NCBI RefSeq assembly: GCF_038002165.1
Contig: NZ_JBBOBR010000001.1
Location: 2,480,001-2,544,000, forward strand
DNA length: 64,000 bases
Origin: Cytobacillus sp. FSL H8-0458
GTDB taxonomy: Bacteria > Bacillota > Bacilli > Bacillales > Cytobacillaceae
Direction of reading: 5' to 3'
The translations under genes and the position numbers were made by a program. Below the pieces are notes generated by a model that was not told the origin of the DNA, made no database searches, and was given only the letters and a program-made list of their open reading frames with translations. Of this stretch, positions 1-9,287 are shown piece after piece. Each line of letters begins with the position of its first letter. Within the stretch, counting starts at the first letter, position 1.

Positions 1-278
1 TCCCCTTGGGGACACAGCAGGATAACCCTCGGAGACGCACCGCTTTTACTGCGAAGATCATCAACCGCATCAAATATCGGCTGCGGTTTTAAAACCATCC
101 CCGCTCCTCCGCCATATGGGTAGTCATCAACGGTTTTGTGCTTATTGTCGGCATATTCCCTAAAGTTGACGACATTGTACGTTACCGCTTCATTTTCTGC
201 AGCTTTTTTTAATATGGAATGCCCAAAGACCCCTTCAAACATTTCAGGAAACAGCGTGAGCACATCAATATTCATCAT
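1..278 (-). CDS. trmD: tRNA (guanine-N1)-methyltransferase TrmD, N-terminal part
   Basis: Cut by the left window edge, so only about the first 92 residues are present. TrmD transfers a methyl group from SAM to N1 of G37 in tRNAs with a G at position 36, which prevents +1 frameshifting. The visible part starts [16 protein letters not shown] and contains the family segment [17 protein letters not shown], which lines the SAM/tRNA site of this SPOUT-fold enzyme, then VILLCPQG at the edge. The start ATG overlaps the rimM stop codon by 4 nt, so the two are translationally coupled, as in other Bacillus genomes. Two tandem ATG codons make the exact start uncertain by one codon. Confidence 0.95.
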   Translation of the reverse strand, partial: MMNIDVLTLFPEMFEGVFGHSILKKAAENEAVTYNVVNFREYADNKHKTVDDYPYGGGAGMVLKPQPIFDAVDDLRSKSGASPRVILLCPQG

Positions 279-796
279 GAAAGCAATCCTTCAATCGCAT
301 TAATTTTCACAAGTTTATCTTCCACATTAACTTCCTTAACAACATCTTCAATATATGGGATTAGAATTTCCTTACCGCCTTTTGCTTTAATTACCCACAC
401 ATCATTTGCTCCGGGAGAAAGAATTTCTTTAATTTTCCCCACTTCTTCTCCATTAAGAGTTTCAACTGTACACCCTATGATTTCATGGTAGTAAAATTCA
501 TCCTCTTCAAGATCGCCAAGCTGATCTTCTGAAATTTTCAGAATGCCGCCCTTCATTTTTTCAATCTGATTGATATTCTCGTATCCTTCAAAGGTAAGCA
601 GATCAAATGATTTATGAGTGCGGTGTGATTTCACTGTCAGCTCAACGGGATCACCTTTTGTGTCAGGCATGAACAAATAAAGTTTATTTCCCGGCTTATA
701 CCTCTCTTCAGCAAAGTCTGTTTTTGAAATGACTCTCGCTTCCCCTTTAATGCCATGGGTGTTCACAATTTTTCCAACGTTAAACCATTTCTGCAT
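275..796 (-). CDS. rimM: Ribosome maturation factor RimM
   Basis: 173 aa, full family length. RimM binds ribosomal protein S19 in the 30S head and assists late maturation of the 3' domain of 16S rRNA. The N-terminal RimM domain begins [18 protein letters not shown], the classic family signature. The C-terminal half is a PRC-barrel domain (about residues 95-170) containing [12 protein letters not shown] and [13 protein letters not shown]. The gene lies in the rpsP-khpA-ylqD-rimM-trmD order of Bacillus and overlaps trmD by 4 nt. The start is [10 protein letters not shown], preceded by an AGAGGTGAT ribosome site. Confidence 0.97.
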   Translation of the reverse strand: MQKWFNVGKIVNTHGIKGEARVISKTDFAEERYKPGNKLYLFMPDTKGDPVELTVKSHRTHKSFDLLTFEGYENINQIEKMKGGILKISEDQLGDLEEDEFYYHEIIGCTVETLNGEEVGKIKEILSPGANDVWVIKAKGGKEILIPYIEDVVKEVNVEDKLVKINAIEGLLS

Positions 797-808
797 GCAC
801 TATCACCT

Positions 809-1195
809 CTAGCGTATTTCATCAACAATTCCATCTCTTATGATGATCGTTTTCCCTTTTTCTATGTCTTCCCAGGGGGTACCCTTTTGAACCTCGATAA
901 TCGCCTGGACTTCTTTTTCTTTTAATTCACTTCCTAATGGTAGCATATGTAATTGTTCTATTTGAAAATCCAGCAGCTGGACTTTTTCCTGCCTCAGTTG
1001 AATTTCCTTTTCAAAGTGCTGTTTCAGACTGGCAGGATGCAGCTTTTTGTTTTTTTCCTGCTTTTTCAGTTCAAACCTCAACTGATCACTTTCTTTCTGC
1101 AGCTGTTTTTTTTTGGCCGCATAGCCTTCCAGCAGTTCTTGCTTGCTGTTCTCTGTCAGCACCTGCTTAACTGTAACCGTTTGAATAATGTTCAT
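809..1195 (-). CDS. ylqD: YlqD family protein, function unknown
   Basis: 128 aa, uncharacterised and conserved in this operon position across Bacillus. Most of residues 15-85 are charged and helical (TENSKQELLEGYAAKKKQLQ and after), predicting a coiled coil. The C-terminal part is a small beta segment ending GKTIIIRDGIVDEIR, which resembles a short RNA- or protein-binding barrel; that reading is inference. There is no signal peptide or membrane segment. I chose the ATG at 1195 because GGGAGG sits 8 nt before it; an in-frame ATG at 1216 lacks a good site. It ends 12 nt before rimM. Confidence 0.85.
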   Translation of the reverse strand: MNIIQTVTVKQVLTENSKQELLEGYAAKKKQLQKESDQLRFELKKQEKNKKLHPASLKQHFEKEIQLRQEKVQLLDFQIEQLHMLPLGSELKEKEVQAIIEVQKGTPWEDIEKGKTIIIRDGIVDEIR

Positions 1196-1290
1196 GTACA
1201 GCGCCTCCCAAATCATAATCCGAATGAAAAAACGGCGTAACTGACACTGCTGTCACATTCTTAGTTGGCGATGTTATTTTTTTAGATTGT

Positions 1291-1321
1291 AAAAAAAGGA
1301 GGGGAAGCCCCTCCTTTTTTG
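1291..1321. terminator. Bidirectional intrinsic terminator between khpA and ylqD
   Basis: A GGAGGGG / CCCCTCC stem with a 3-nt loop is flanked by A runs on one side and T runs on the other, so it can act on both strands. On the minus strand it would terminate or attenuate rpsP-khpA transcription before ylqD-rimM-trmD. An internal terminator here may set lower expression of the downstream genes. Confidence 0.85.
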
Positions 1322-1345
1322 GTATACCCGCTCATAGCAGGATAA

Positions 1346-1576
1346 TTATTCGATGATCTCTAAAAAGATCTTCTTTTCTTCTGATGAACCTGCTGCATAA
1401 ACAACGGTCCGTATTGCTTTCGCAACGCGCCCTTGCTTCCCAATTACTTTCCCCATGTCATTCTTGTTGACGGAAAGCCGATAGGTTACGCGCTGATCCT
1501 CTTCTTGGACATTCACTTGAACATCTTCCGGAAAATCAACAAGGGGCTTAACAATCGTTTCGATAAGCTCTTTCAT
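1346..1576 (-). CDS. khpA: KH-domain RNA-binding protein KhpA
   Basis: 76 aa, the size of a single KH domain. KhpA forms a dimer or a heterodimer with KhpB (Jag/EloR) and binds many small RNAs and mRNAs; in several Firmicutes it influences cell elongation. The KH signature is seen as VIGKQGRVAKAIRTVV around residues 44-60, containing the GxxG loop (GKQG) that grips the RNA backbone. It lies 11 nt downstream of rpsP, as in B. subtilis (ylqC). A terminator follows directly. Confidence 0.95.
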   Translation of the reverse strand: MKELIETIVKPLVDFPEDVQVNVQEEDQRVTYRLSVNKNDMGKVIGKQGRVAKAIRTVVYAAGSSEEKKIFLEIIE

Positions 1577-1587
1577 CTTATAATGAA

Positions 1588-1929
<342 letters not shown>

Positions 1930-1968
1930 GGTTTTTTTCTTTACATGTTATGAAAAGCTTAAATGACT

Positions 1969-2034
1969 AGAAAAGCGCAAGCGCCTTGCCCACCCCCGAC
2001 AATCCCTCGAGGGAGCAGGCGCTGGAGCTAGACA
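1969..2034. repeat. Short copy of a structured intergenic repeat
   Basis: A 66-bp palindromic element lies between ffh and rpsP. It starts AGAAAAGCGCAAGCGCC and ends GGCGCTGGAGCTAGACA; GCGCCT and AGGCGC pair as the outer stem, and an inner palindrome CCCTCGAGGG sits in the middle. Its two ends match those of the longer elements at 12126-12240 and 49606-49727, which carry an extra internal stem-loop block. No open frame. Likely a small mobile or dispersed intergenic repeat; the name of the family is not known to me. Confidence 0.75.
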
Positions 2035-2037
2035 TTA

Positions 2038-3390
2038 CTAAAAAGGGTTAAAAGGAAGCTTGAATCCGCCTTTTTTCTTGCCTTTTTGCTGCATGCCGGC
2101 CATTTGCTTCATCATCTTTTTCATATCCTCAAATTGCTTCAGCAGACGGTTAACTTCGGGGACGGTTCTTCCGCTTCCCTTGGCAATCCGTTTGCGGCGG
2201 CTTGAATTGATGATTTCCGGATGAGTTTTCTCTTCCTTAGTCATCGACTTAATAATGGCTTCCACGTGAGTGATTTGCTTCTCATCGATTTGCATATTAT
2301 TCAAGCCTTTGATTTTGTTGGCACCAGGCATCATTTTCAGAAGCTCATCAAGAGGTCCCATTTGGCGGACCTGACCAAGCTGGTCCAAAAAGTCATCAAA
2401 TGTGAAAGAAGCAGTGCGCATCTTCTGCTCAAGCTCTTTTGCCTTTTCTTCATCCACATTAGCCTGTGCTTTTTCAATTAGGGATAAGACATCCCCCATA
2501 CCTAAAATACGGGATGCCATCCGTTCTGGATGGAACGCTTCAAGGGCATCCAGCTTTTCGCCTAGACCGATGAATTTAATCGGCGTGTTTGTTACGGATC
2601 TAATGGATAGAGCCGCTCCGCCTCGGGTATCGCCATCCAGCTTTGTCAGGACTACTCCTGTAAGACCCAGCAGATCATTGAAGCTTTGTGCTACATTAAC
2701 CGCATCTTGACCAGTCATGGCATCTACAACAAGAAAAATTTCATCTGGATTGGAAAGCTCTTTGATTTGCTTCAGCTCATCCATTAAAGCTTCATCCACA
2801 TGCAGTCTTCCTGCTGTATCGATTAGAACATAATCATTATGATCCTCTTTTGCCTTTGCGATCGCCTCTTTTGCAATTTCAACAGGACTGACTTGATCGC
2901 CAAGGGAGAAGACAGGCATATTCAGCTGCTTGCCAAGCGTTTCGAGCTGTTTAATCGCCGCAGGGCGGTAAATGTCTGCAGCAACCAGCATCGGATTGCG
3001 GTTATACTTTTTGCGGAGCAGGTTCGCAAGCTTTCCGGTTGTAGTCGTTTTACCGGCACCCTGAAGACCGACCATCATAATGACTGTCGGCGGGCGATTG
3101 GAAACAGCAATTTTGCTCTGCTCTCCGCCCATCAGTTCCGTTAATTCTTCTTTAACAACCTTTATTACCTGCTGTCCCGGCGTCAGGCTCTTTAAAACTT
3201 CCTGCCCGACAGCGCGTTCGCTGACTTTTTTGACGAACTCCTTGACAACTTTGAAGTTAACATCCGCTTCCAAAAGGGCGAGACGGACTTCACGCATCAT
3301 TTCTTTTACATCCGCTTCATTAATTTTGCCTTTTCCGCGGATCTTCTGAATTGTATTTTGCAGTCGGTCGGCCAATCCTTCAAATGCCAT
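2038..3390 (-). CDS. ffh: Signal recognition particle GTPase Ffh
   Basis: 450 aa. Ffh binds SRP RNA and nascent signal sequences and targets ribosomes to the membrane through FtsY. N domain at 1-85. The G domain carries the P-loop GLQGAGKTTTTGKLA near 106-120, DTAGRLH, and TKLDGDTRGGAALS. The C-terminal M domain is methionine-rich (MKKMMKQMAGMQQKGKKKGG), with the SRP-RNA helix-turn-helix at NSSRRKRIAKGSGRTVPEVN. It follows ylxM by 12 nt in one transcription unit. In B. subtilis ftsY precedes ylxM directly; here a 13 kb block separates them. Confidence 0.98.
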   Translation of the reverse strand: MAFEGLADRLQNTIQKIRGKGKINEADVKEMMREVRLALLEADVNFKVVKEFVKKVSERAVGQEVLKSLTPGQQVIKVVKEELTELMGGEQSKIAVSNRPPTVIMMVGLQGAGKTTTTGKLANLLRKKYNRNPMLVAADIYRPAAIKQLETLGKQLNMPVFSLGDQVSPVEIAKEAIAKAKEDHNDYVLIDTAGRLHVDEALMDELKQIKELSNPDEIFLVVDAMTGQDAVNVAQSFNDLLGLTGVVLTKLDGDTRGGAALSIRSVTNTPIKFIGLGEKLDALEAFHPERMASRILGMGDVLSLIEKAQANVDEEKAKELEQKMRTASFTFDDFLDQLGQVRQMGPLDELLKMMPGANKIKGLNNMQIDEKQITHVEAIIKSMTKEEKTHPEIINSSRRKRIAKGSGRTVPEVNRLLKQFEDMKKMMKQMAGMQQKGKKKGGFKLPFNPF

Positions 3391-3402
3391 ACATGCCGCC
3401 TC

Positions 3403-3735
3403 CTAATCTAATTTCTCAAGCTCTGCCACTGCTTCTTCCAGTGCCTCTCGGGAAGGGGAACCTTCCTGAAGCATCTTTTTTATTTCTGCAATCAGCTTGC
3501 TGCGCTCTTGAAATTTATGAAATAATAACAGCTTTTCTTCATACTCTTCAAGCATTGATTCTGTTCTCTTAATGTTGTCATAAACCGCTTGCCGGCTAAC
3601 ATCATATTCCTCGGCAATCTCTCCAAGCGAAAAATCATCCAGGTAGTAAAGGGACATATAGCTTCTCTGCTTAGGAGTTAACAACGATTGATAGAAATCA
3701 TAAAGGTAGTTCATCCTCGTTGTCTTTTCGAGCAT
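3403..3735 (-). CDS. ylxM: YlxM/p13-like helix-turn-helix protein, SRP-associated
   Basis: 110 aa, UPF0122 family. It has a sigma-70 region 4-like helix-turn-helix: [20 protein letters not shown], residues about 32-52. In other Firmicutes the homologue is always next to ffh, and in streptococci it modulates SRP and FtsY GTPase activity. The C-terminal part is a charged helix ([20 protein letters not shown]). A strong promoter lies about 40-70 nt upstream, so it probably heads its own ylxM-ffh transcript. Confidence 0.95.
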   Translation of the reverse strand: MLEKTTRMNYLYDFYQSLLTPKQRSYMSLYYLDDFSLGEIAEEYDVSRQAVYDNIKRTESMLEEYEEKLLLFHKFQERSKLIAEIKKMLQEGSPSREALEEAVAELEKLD

Positions 3736-3776
3736 CCCTATTCCCCCTTGTTAAGTGAAAAGCCTTTACAAAGTAA

Positions 3777-3805
3777 AGTTTACATAGAATTTCATATCAT
3801 GTCAA
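3777..3805 (-). promoter_or_regulatory. Strong sigma-A promoter of ylxM-ffh
   Basis: The minus strand reads TTGACA, a 17-nt spacer, then TAAACT. It sits between the end of the accessory VWA gene and ylxM, which makes SRP expression independent of the inserted block. A CTTTAC/GTAAAG hairpin overlaps and follows the -10. Confidence 0.8.
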
Positions 3806-3879
3806 GAAGATATCTTTACAGTGTTGGCAGTACCTAATTCCGGGAGAGCGCTGAAGGCATCATTCAACTCTGATTCCAC

Positions 3880-6657
3880 TTATTTTTTCCTGTTTTTTGC
3901 ATCCAGCAGCCTTTTCATCCGCTCTTCTCTTTCTTTCGGCGAGAGTTCTGCTGCTGGTTTTGGCCGGTTCGGCTTCTTTGCTTTTGTTTTCTCCGGTGTT
4001 TCCTTTACAGGAATTTCTCCTTGAAGTTTAACAGGCGCCTGTTCGGAGGGAGACGGTTTTTTCCTGGAAGCTTTAAGTTTTGGTACCTTCATAGGCACAT
4101 CTGGCTTTTCTTTAACTTTTCTGTTTTTCTTCAGAATTCCCGCTGCAAGAGCCGTTAGACCAAAGCGCCTTACTGCTATTTCTGAAAAAAAGAGCAGGAA
4201 TGCAGCGAGAAGCAGCCATTCGCTGATTGGCTGTTTGGTGCTTGCCGTTTTTTTCAGCGGCCGGAATGCTTCTTCTCCGCTTGCCAGCTCCTTGCCACCA
4301 GTCATTTTTGAGAGTGACTTCAAATGCTCTTTATTTGTTCCCTTTTGCAAATACTCCTCAGAATATGGAATGGTAAAACCGGTCTGATGAACCTGAATAT
4401 TTCCATTCTGATCTGTCTGTTTAATATTTAAAAAGTACATTCCCGCACTTTCAGGAATCAGCGCCTCATACTTGCCTGGAGCAGTAAGCCTCATATTGGC
4501 TTTTATCTGTTCACCCGTTTCCGACACGATGGATGTCTCAATGGGCAAAGAAATGCTTGCCGCAGATTCCAGGCTGAGCACTGTATTGCCATCCTTGTTC
4601 TCAACATCAACCCTATATGGTTCACTTTCATACTGCGGCAGGGTTTTAGTGACAAGCTGATTAATAAAGGACGGCCACTTTTCCCAGCTTGCCCATTCTC
4701 CCGACCACTTGCCTGAGATGTCGGATGTAAAGGCCGCTGTCCGCCCCATTCCATATTGCCATTCAGCAAGTACCGGGTCTTTTTTTTCACTTAACAGCGG
4801 CACCTGTGCCCGCGGCTTAGCAGTGGAAGCTATATAGGCATTCATTTCCGGCACACCATTTTCAAAAAGAGAGGACCAGTCAGGGTAAGGCTGGATACTT
4901 GGGTAAAAAGGTTTGTCCTCGATATAAGTTCGCGTAGCCATTACGGTTTCTCGTGATAAAATGCTTGGTATAACGGAAGAGTCTGTAACATCGTAAAAAC
5001 GCCCTGACCCCATTCCCGCAAGTTCTTCCAGCAGCCCTCTATCAGCATCCTGGCCAAGAGCAACAGTTGAGAGAGTGATATTCTTCTCTTTCCCGCTTTC
5101 AATTAAAAGCTCATAGTCTCCATTTGTGGCAGATTGGCCATCTGTCAGCAAGATGATATGCTTTCTCTGCAGCTGTAAATCTTCAAGCTCACTGTATGCC
5201 TGTTCGAGAGAAGTAAAGATTTCTGTCCCCCCGCCCGGTGTAATGGATTTGATTTTTTCAATTGCCTTTTTCTTATCCTTGAGAGGCTTGGTTTCAAGGA
5301 TTTCCCATGGCCGGTCATCAAACGCAATGAATCCGAGTGTATCTTCTTCACGCAGCAGTTCAACTGAACGGGCAGCCGCCTCTTTCGCCAATTCAATTTT
5401 ATTTCCTGCCATACTTCCGGAACGGTCCATAACTAACACAAGACCTAAGGAAGGCATTTCTTTCTTGCCTTTGATATCCATATCCACCGGAAGTAATTTC
5501 TCAATCGGAGTTTTAAAATAGCCCCCCAGCCCGAAGCTTTCTTCACCGCCAAACATAATAAAACCAGTGCCGAATTCTTTCACTGCCTTCTCCATCAGAA
5601 TCATTTGCTGCTCTGAGATGACAGTTGCAGGGACATTATTAAAAATAATCGACTGATATTGCAAATAACCTGAGAGTACGGTCGGAAGCTTCTCTGGAAT
5701 AACGGTGTCTGTCGCAAGGCCTGAACCTTTTAAAAGATTCACAATATCGCCAGCTTCCTCTCCTTGTACGATCAGGACCTTAGGCGTACCCTTCACATTC
5801 ACAACAGAGTGAAGTGCATTGTTTTCAGAGTATGCATCCCGCTCGGCAGCTATCTCTGCTTTATATACCGTTAACCCTGCGGTATCCGCTTTGTGGGTAA
5901 ACGTATAAACATTTTTCCCTTCGTTTACTTGAACGGTTTCCTTTAATACTTCTTTATGATTTAACGATACTCTGATATCAGCTTCTTTGGCAACATTGCT
6001 GGTAACTTCTATTGTAATCGGAGCCTCTTCTCCTAAATATAGTGAAGGAGGAACGTTTAATTTTGAGATTGAGACATCGTCCCCTGCTGCTGTTCTTAAT
6101 GGCACATGGTCAATCTCGATATTCCGATTTTTTAAAACTGCTGCAGCTTCCAGGCTTTCGCCTTCCGTTTCATTCCCGTCTGTCATCAAGACAATTCTGC
6201 CGGAAGACTCCCTCGGAATGAGTGAAGCGGCAAATTGCAGGCCTGCTTCCAGATTTGATTGGGAATCTTCAGCCATCCCGTTAAATTCGTTTACAGCTTC
6301 ACGGTTTCTGCCTAAATTCTGTTCAAGCACTGCATTTTTCCCAAAAGCCGCCACTGCAAATTGATCGTCACTTTTCCTGTGGCTGGTGCTGTTTTCTATC
6401 CAGGCCAGTGCCTCCTCATTCGTGCCAATGCTTGCAGAACGGTCGGCCAAAAATACGACGGTCTGTCCCTTTACCGGAAGAACCACCTGGGGAACGGTCA
6501 GTGCAATAATTAATAATGAGAAAATGATCAGCCTCAAACCGGCAATCCAAAATTTTTCATTTCCTTTTCCGCTGTGATTTCGAATAAATAAAATAATGAT
6601 TATGACAGCAGGAATCAGGATGAGAAACAGGAAGGGATATTTAACCTCTATGCCCAC
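3880..6657 (-). CDS. Membrane protein with two VWA domains and a GATase-like domain
   Basis: 925 aa, last gene of the accessory block; not in B. subtilis at this locus. Two N-terminal membrane helices (about 6-25 and 38-60) are followed by a first VWA-like domain (DRSAS near 72, LMTDGNETEG near 158). Next come a beta-sandwich linker and a glutamine amidotransferase-like alpha/beta region (about 290-390, KVLIVQGEE to MFGGEESFGLGGYF). A second, complete VWA domain (about 404-580) has the metal site DRSGS plus LLTDG. A last membrane helix lies near 810-832, then a Lys/Pro-rich cytoplasmic tail of about 95 residues. The GTG at 6657 was chosen because GGGAGG lies 9 nt upstream; it overlaps the preceding gene by 17 nt. 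Domain boundaries are my estimates; function unknown. Confidence 0.85.
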   Translation of the reverse strand: MGIEVKYPFLFLILIPAVIIIILFIRNHSGKGNEKFWIAGLRLIIFSLLIIALTVPQVVLPVKGQTVVFLADRSASIGTNEEALAWIENSTSHRKSDDQFAVAAFGKNAVLEQNLGRNREAVNEFNGMAEDSQSNLEAGLQFAASLIPRESSGRIVLMTDGNETEGESLEAAAVLKNRNIEIDHVPLRTAAGDDVSISKLNVPPSLYLGEEAPITIEVTSNVAKEADIRVSLNHKEVLKETVQVNEGKNVYTFTHKADTAGLTVYKAEIAAERDAYSENNALHSVVNVKGTPKVLIVQGEEAGDIVNLLKGSGLATDTVIPEKLPTVLSGYLQYQSIIFNNVPATVISEQQMILMEKAVKEFGTGFIMFGGEESFGLGGYFKTPIEKLLPVDMDIKGKKEMPSLGLVLVMDRSGSMAGNKIELAKEAAARSVELLREEDTLGFIAFDDRPWEILETKPLKDKKKAIEKIKSITPGGGTEIFTSLEQAYSELEDLQLQRKHIILLTDGQSATNGDYELLIESGKEKNITLSTVALGQDADRGLLEELAGMGSGRFYDVTDSSVIPSILSRETVMATRTYIEDKPFYPSIQPYPDWSSLFENGVPEMNAYIASTAKPRAQVPLLSEKKDPVLAEWQYGMGRTAAFTSDISGKWSGEWASWEKWPSFINQLVTKTLPQYESEPYRVDVENKDGNTVLSLESAASISLPIETSIVSETGEQIKANMRLTAPGKYEALIPESAGMYFLNIKQTDQNGNIQVHQTGFTIPYSEEYLQKGTNKEHLKSLSKMTGGKELASGEEAFRPLKKTASTKQPISEWLLLAAFLLFFSEIAVRRFGLTALAAGILKKNRKVKEKPDVPMKVPKLKASRKKPSPSEQAPVKLQGEIPVKETPEKTKAKKPNRPKPAAELSPKEREERMKRLLDAKNRKK

Positions 6658-8413
6658 GGCGATATACCTCCCATTCGATAGCAATCAGGATTAAAGCTAT
6701 TAACGCCAGCCAGAACCAGAGACTTTCATTAGGCCTTTGGGTCATGCTGCTTTTTTCAGACGATTTAGCATTAATGGTGAAGGATTCTTCTGTTCCTGCA
6801 CTTTTCTCCCTTTCATCCAGAAGGACTGAAAAATAATAAATTTGATTACCTGATACAGCCTGGTAAGTTCCGGGGATTATAGGAGCTTTAAAGGTTTCCT
6901 TGTTTAGATCAAGAGAGTATAGATTTTCGTCTTTATTATTGAAAATTTCCAAGCTTCCAGTTCCATTGCCGATATTTATCCATCTTTCTTCTCCGGAGCT
7001 GAAATATCCGAGGAAATCTGATTGCTGAGATAGCCACTGGTAAGAGTTATACAGAAAGATTGGAAAACCTGGCAGGAGAGGCCAATCTGTGTCGGATAGA
7101 TCAAAATTGACGATAATAATTGGCTGCCCATTATGCATCCCCCTTTGGATTAAAGGAATATCCCCGCTTTTCAATACAGTCTCCCATTCTCCTTTCAATA
7201 CGGAGGATGCTGAACTGATATACACCTTTTCAAAGTTTGCAAATTCAAAAAGACGATCATCATCACCTGTAATTTCTTCTTCAAGTTTTGCTTTATCTTT
7301 GCTTGTATTGAAAAAAATCATCGGCAGGTCCGGGAGTTGCGATAAATTGCTTCCTTCCGCCACAACCACACCTTTCATATCCAAACCTTTCAGAGCAGCA
7401 GGATCTGTCTGCAGCAATTCGGCTCCAATTGTTTGAAAGCCTTTCACAGCAAATGGATTTACTCCTCCCATTGTGTAAACCTTTGGTTTTGGGTCGGTGT
7501 AAATAGAGGCTGCATGATTATCTGCACTATAGCCATCCTTAATGGAGATAGCTGCCTCATAGTAAGGTTTTTCCGGCAGATTTTTTATTTGAACGGTTTT
7601 TTCCTCATTTGCTTTTAATGATAGATTCTGTTCAAACAGGACTTCTTCCTCAGATTTTACTGTAAAACCTGTCTCTATATTTCCAGAAGACTGGTTTTCT
7701 ATCACTGCAACTGCTGAAATACCATCACCTGCGGCCGCTGTCCCAAACGACTGCAGCGACACATTCCCTGCGTTCTCTCCAATATTATGTACCACAGTGT
7801 ATAGACCAGCCAATTCCTTCATTAGATCTTTCTTTCCAGCTGAATCTGAAAAAATATGAAGAGCCGTGTCTTTTCCTGAAGATAGGGAGCCTGCCAATAA
7901 GATGGCTTTTTCCATATTCTCATGTTCATAAGTAAGCTCCAGCCCCTCAATGGTTCTTCGAATAGTATTTGGATCATCTTCCCGGCTTAAGAGAATCTCA
8001 TTTTTCTCTCCTGCTTTAATTAAGCTTACCTGCTGGCCATTAAGCTTTCCCGCCAGACCAAGCATTTCCTCTTTTACGATCTCAAAACGGCTTTTCCCTC
8101 CGCTTTCAGCTGACATAGAAGCGGATGGATCAATGATAATGATTATGTGTTCTCCTTTTAAAGAATCTTCAAGCCAAAATGGACGCACAAGGGCCAGCAC
8201 CAATAATAGAAGTGCCAATAATTGCAGCCAAAATAACAGATTCTGCTGAAGCTTTTTCAGCCAAGGGGAAGCCTGCCATTCATTCAGCACCTGCTCCCAA
8301 AGCAAATTGGATGAAATGGTCTTTTCCGCATACTGCTTCCGAAAGAAATAAAATAAGACAAACGCTCCGATAAAAATGGATAAAATAAAATAAGCAGGAT
8401 TTAAGAATTGCAT
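6641..8413 (-). CDS. BatA-like VWA membrane protein
   Basis: 590 aa. The N terminus carries the BatA aerotolerance-type double hairpin: FLNPAYFILSIFIGAFVLFY then LLFWLQLLALLLLVLALVRP, separated by the SSNLLWEQVLNEW segment typical of the family. A VWA domain follows (about 85-240) with metal-site motif DPSASMS. Then comes an extracytoplasmic beta-rich region and a C-terminal helix, WFWLALIALILIAIEW. In characterised clusters such proteins work with MoxR ATPases and DUF58 proteins, which are the next two genes upstream. The start at 8413 has AGGTGA 8 nt upstream; the frame is open further upstream but that is internal to the DUF58 gene. Confidence 0.85.
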   Translation of the reverse strand: MQFLNPAYFILSIFIGAFVLFYFFRKQYAEKTISSNLLWEQVLNEWQASPWLKKLQQNLLFWLQLLALLLLVLALVRPFWLEDSLKGEHIIIIIDPSASMSAESGGKSRFEIVKEEMLGLAGKLNGQQVSLIKAGEKNEILLSREDDPNTIRRTIEGLELTYEHENMEKAILLAGSLSSGKDTALHIFSDSAGKKDLMKELAGLYTVVHNIGENAGNVSLQSFGTAAAGDGISAVAVIENQSSGNIETGFTVKSEEEVLFEQNLSLKANEEKTVQIKNLPEKPYYEAAISIKDGYSADNHAASIYTDPKPKVYTMGGVNPFAVKGFQTIGAELLQTDPAALKGLDMKGVVVAEGSNLSQLPDLPMIFFNTSKDKAKLEEEITGDDDRLFEFANFEKVYISSASSVLKGEWETVLKSGDIPLIQRGMHNGQPIIIVNFDLSDTDWPLLPGFPIFLYNSYQWLSQQSDFLGYFSSGEERWINIGNGTGSLEIFNNKDENLYSLDLNKETFKAPIIPGTYQAVSGNQIYYFSVLLDEREKSAGTEESFTINAKSSEKSSMTQRPNESLWFWLALIALILIAIEWEVYRRGHRG

Positions 8414-8420
8414 GTTGTTC

Positions 8421-9287
8421 TCACCTGACCAGCCCCTTCGCATACAGATCCCTGAAAAGAACAGTCTGAAGATCTCTTGTTTCAGGCGCAAAGATATATT
8501 GGCCGCCATACCGCTTGCATAAAATCTCAAGCTGTTCATTATGTTTTTTTAGGCGCTTTTCATATTCGGCCAATACGGCAGGACTCATGCTCACATTTAT
8601 AGCTGACCCTGTCTCACTATCAATTAACTTTACATCTCCAGAATATGCCGGTGTCATTTCTTCATCGGCCTGAACCTGAAATAGCCAGAACTCCTGTTTC
8701 AGTCCTCTTAGCTTCCTAAACAGGCTTTCCCATTCCTGAAGCGGCTCAAAGCCATCCGCTATTATTACAGCAAGCTGCTGATGTCTTGAAAGAGTTTCTT
8801 TTAAGCTGCCCAGAAAGTTACTGGACAGAGCTGAATGTTCAATTTTCTGGATTTCCATGAATGTTCGCCTGCTGTAAACAGAGCCTTTTCTTTTGATAGG
8901 CTGTAAGCCAGCAGAAGAAACAGCTGAAAATAGGAGCCGGTCTTCACCAGAAAGAATCATAAAGCTCAAAGCCGCAGCCAGCGCTTTGGCATACTCCCAT
9001 TTTGCTTCCATTTTGGTCATTGATGAAGTGGCATCCAGATAAACAGCAATAGACAGTTCCTGCTCATCAAGGAAACGTTTAATATAATGTTTTTGTGTTC
9101 TGCCATAGACATTCCAATCTATTTGCCGGATATCGTCTCCGGGCTGATATGCCCTGAAGTCAGAAAATTCCATGGAAGATCCGAATTTATGAGATTGCCT
9201 GGAACCTGAATGAAACCCTCTTTTCCTGGTCTTAACCGCAACTTTACGCTTCTGCAGCTTTCCAAGAAGGATTTGATGGCTGTTCAT
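8421..9287 (-). CDS. DUF58 (VWA-like) protein, MoxR partner
   Basis: 288 aa, soluble, no membrane helices. The DUF58 core motif is visible as FSDFRAYQPGDDIRQIDWNV (about 41-60), followed by a degenerate VWA fold with DATSSM at about 90-95, where the metal-binding DxSxS is partly altered. DUF58 proteins are encoded beside MoxR ATPases in many bacteria and are thought to be their adaptors or substrates. Its start overlaps the moxR-like stop (TGATG), so the pair is coupled. B. subtilis has a distant equivalent pair (yeaC-yeaD) elsewhere. Confidence 0.9.
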   Translation of the reverse strand: MNSHQILLGKLQKRKVAVKTRKRGFHSGSRQSHKFGSSMEFSDFRAYQPGDDIRQIDWNVYGRTQKHYIKRFLDEQELSIAVYLDATSSMTKMEAKWEYAKALAAALSFMILSGEDRLLFSAVSSAGLQPIKRKGSVYSRRTFMEIQKIEHSALSSNFLGSLKETLSRHQQLAVIIADGFEPLQEWESLFRKLRGLKQEFWLFQVQADEEMTPAYSGDVKLIDSETGSAINVSMSPAVLAEYEKRLKKHNEQLEILCKRYGGQYIFAPETRDLQTVLFRDLYAKGLVR

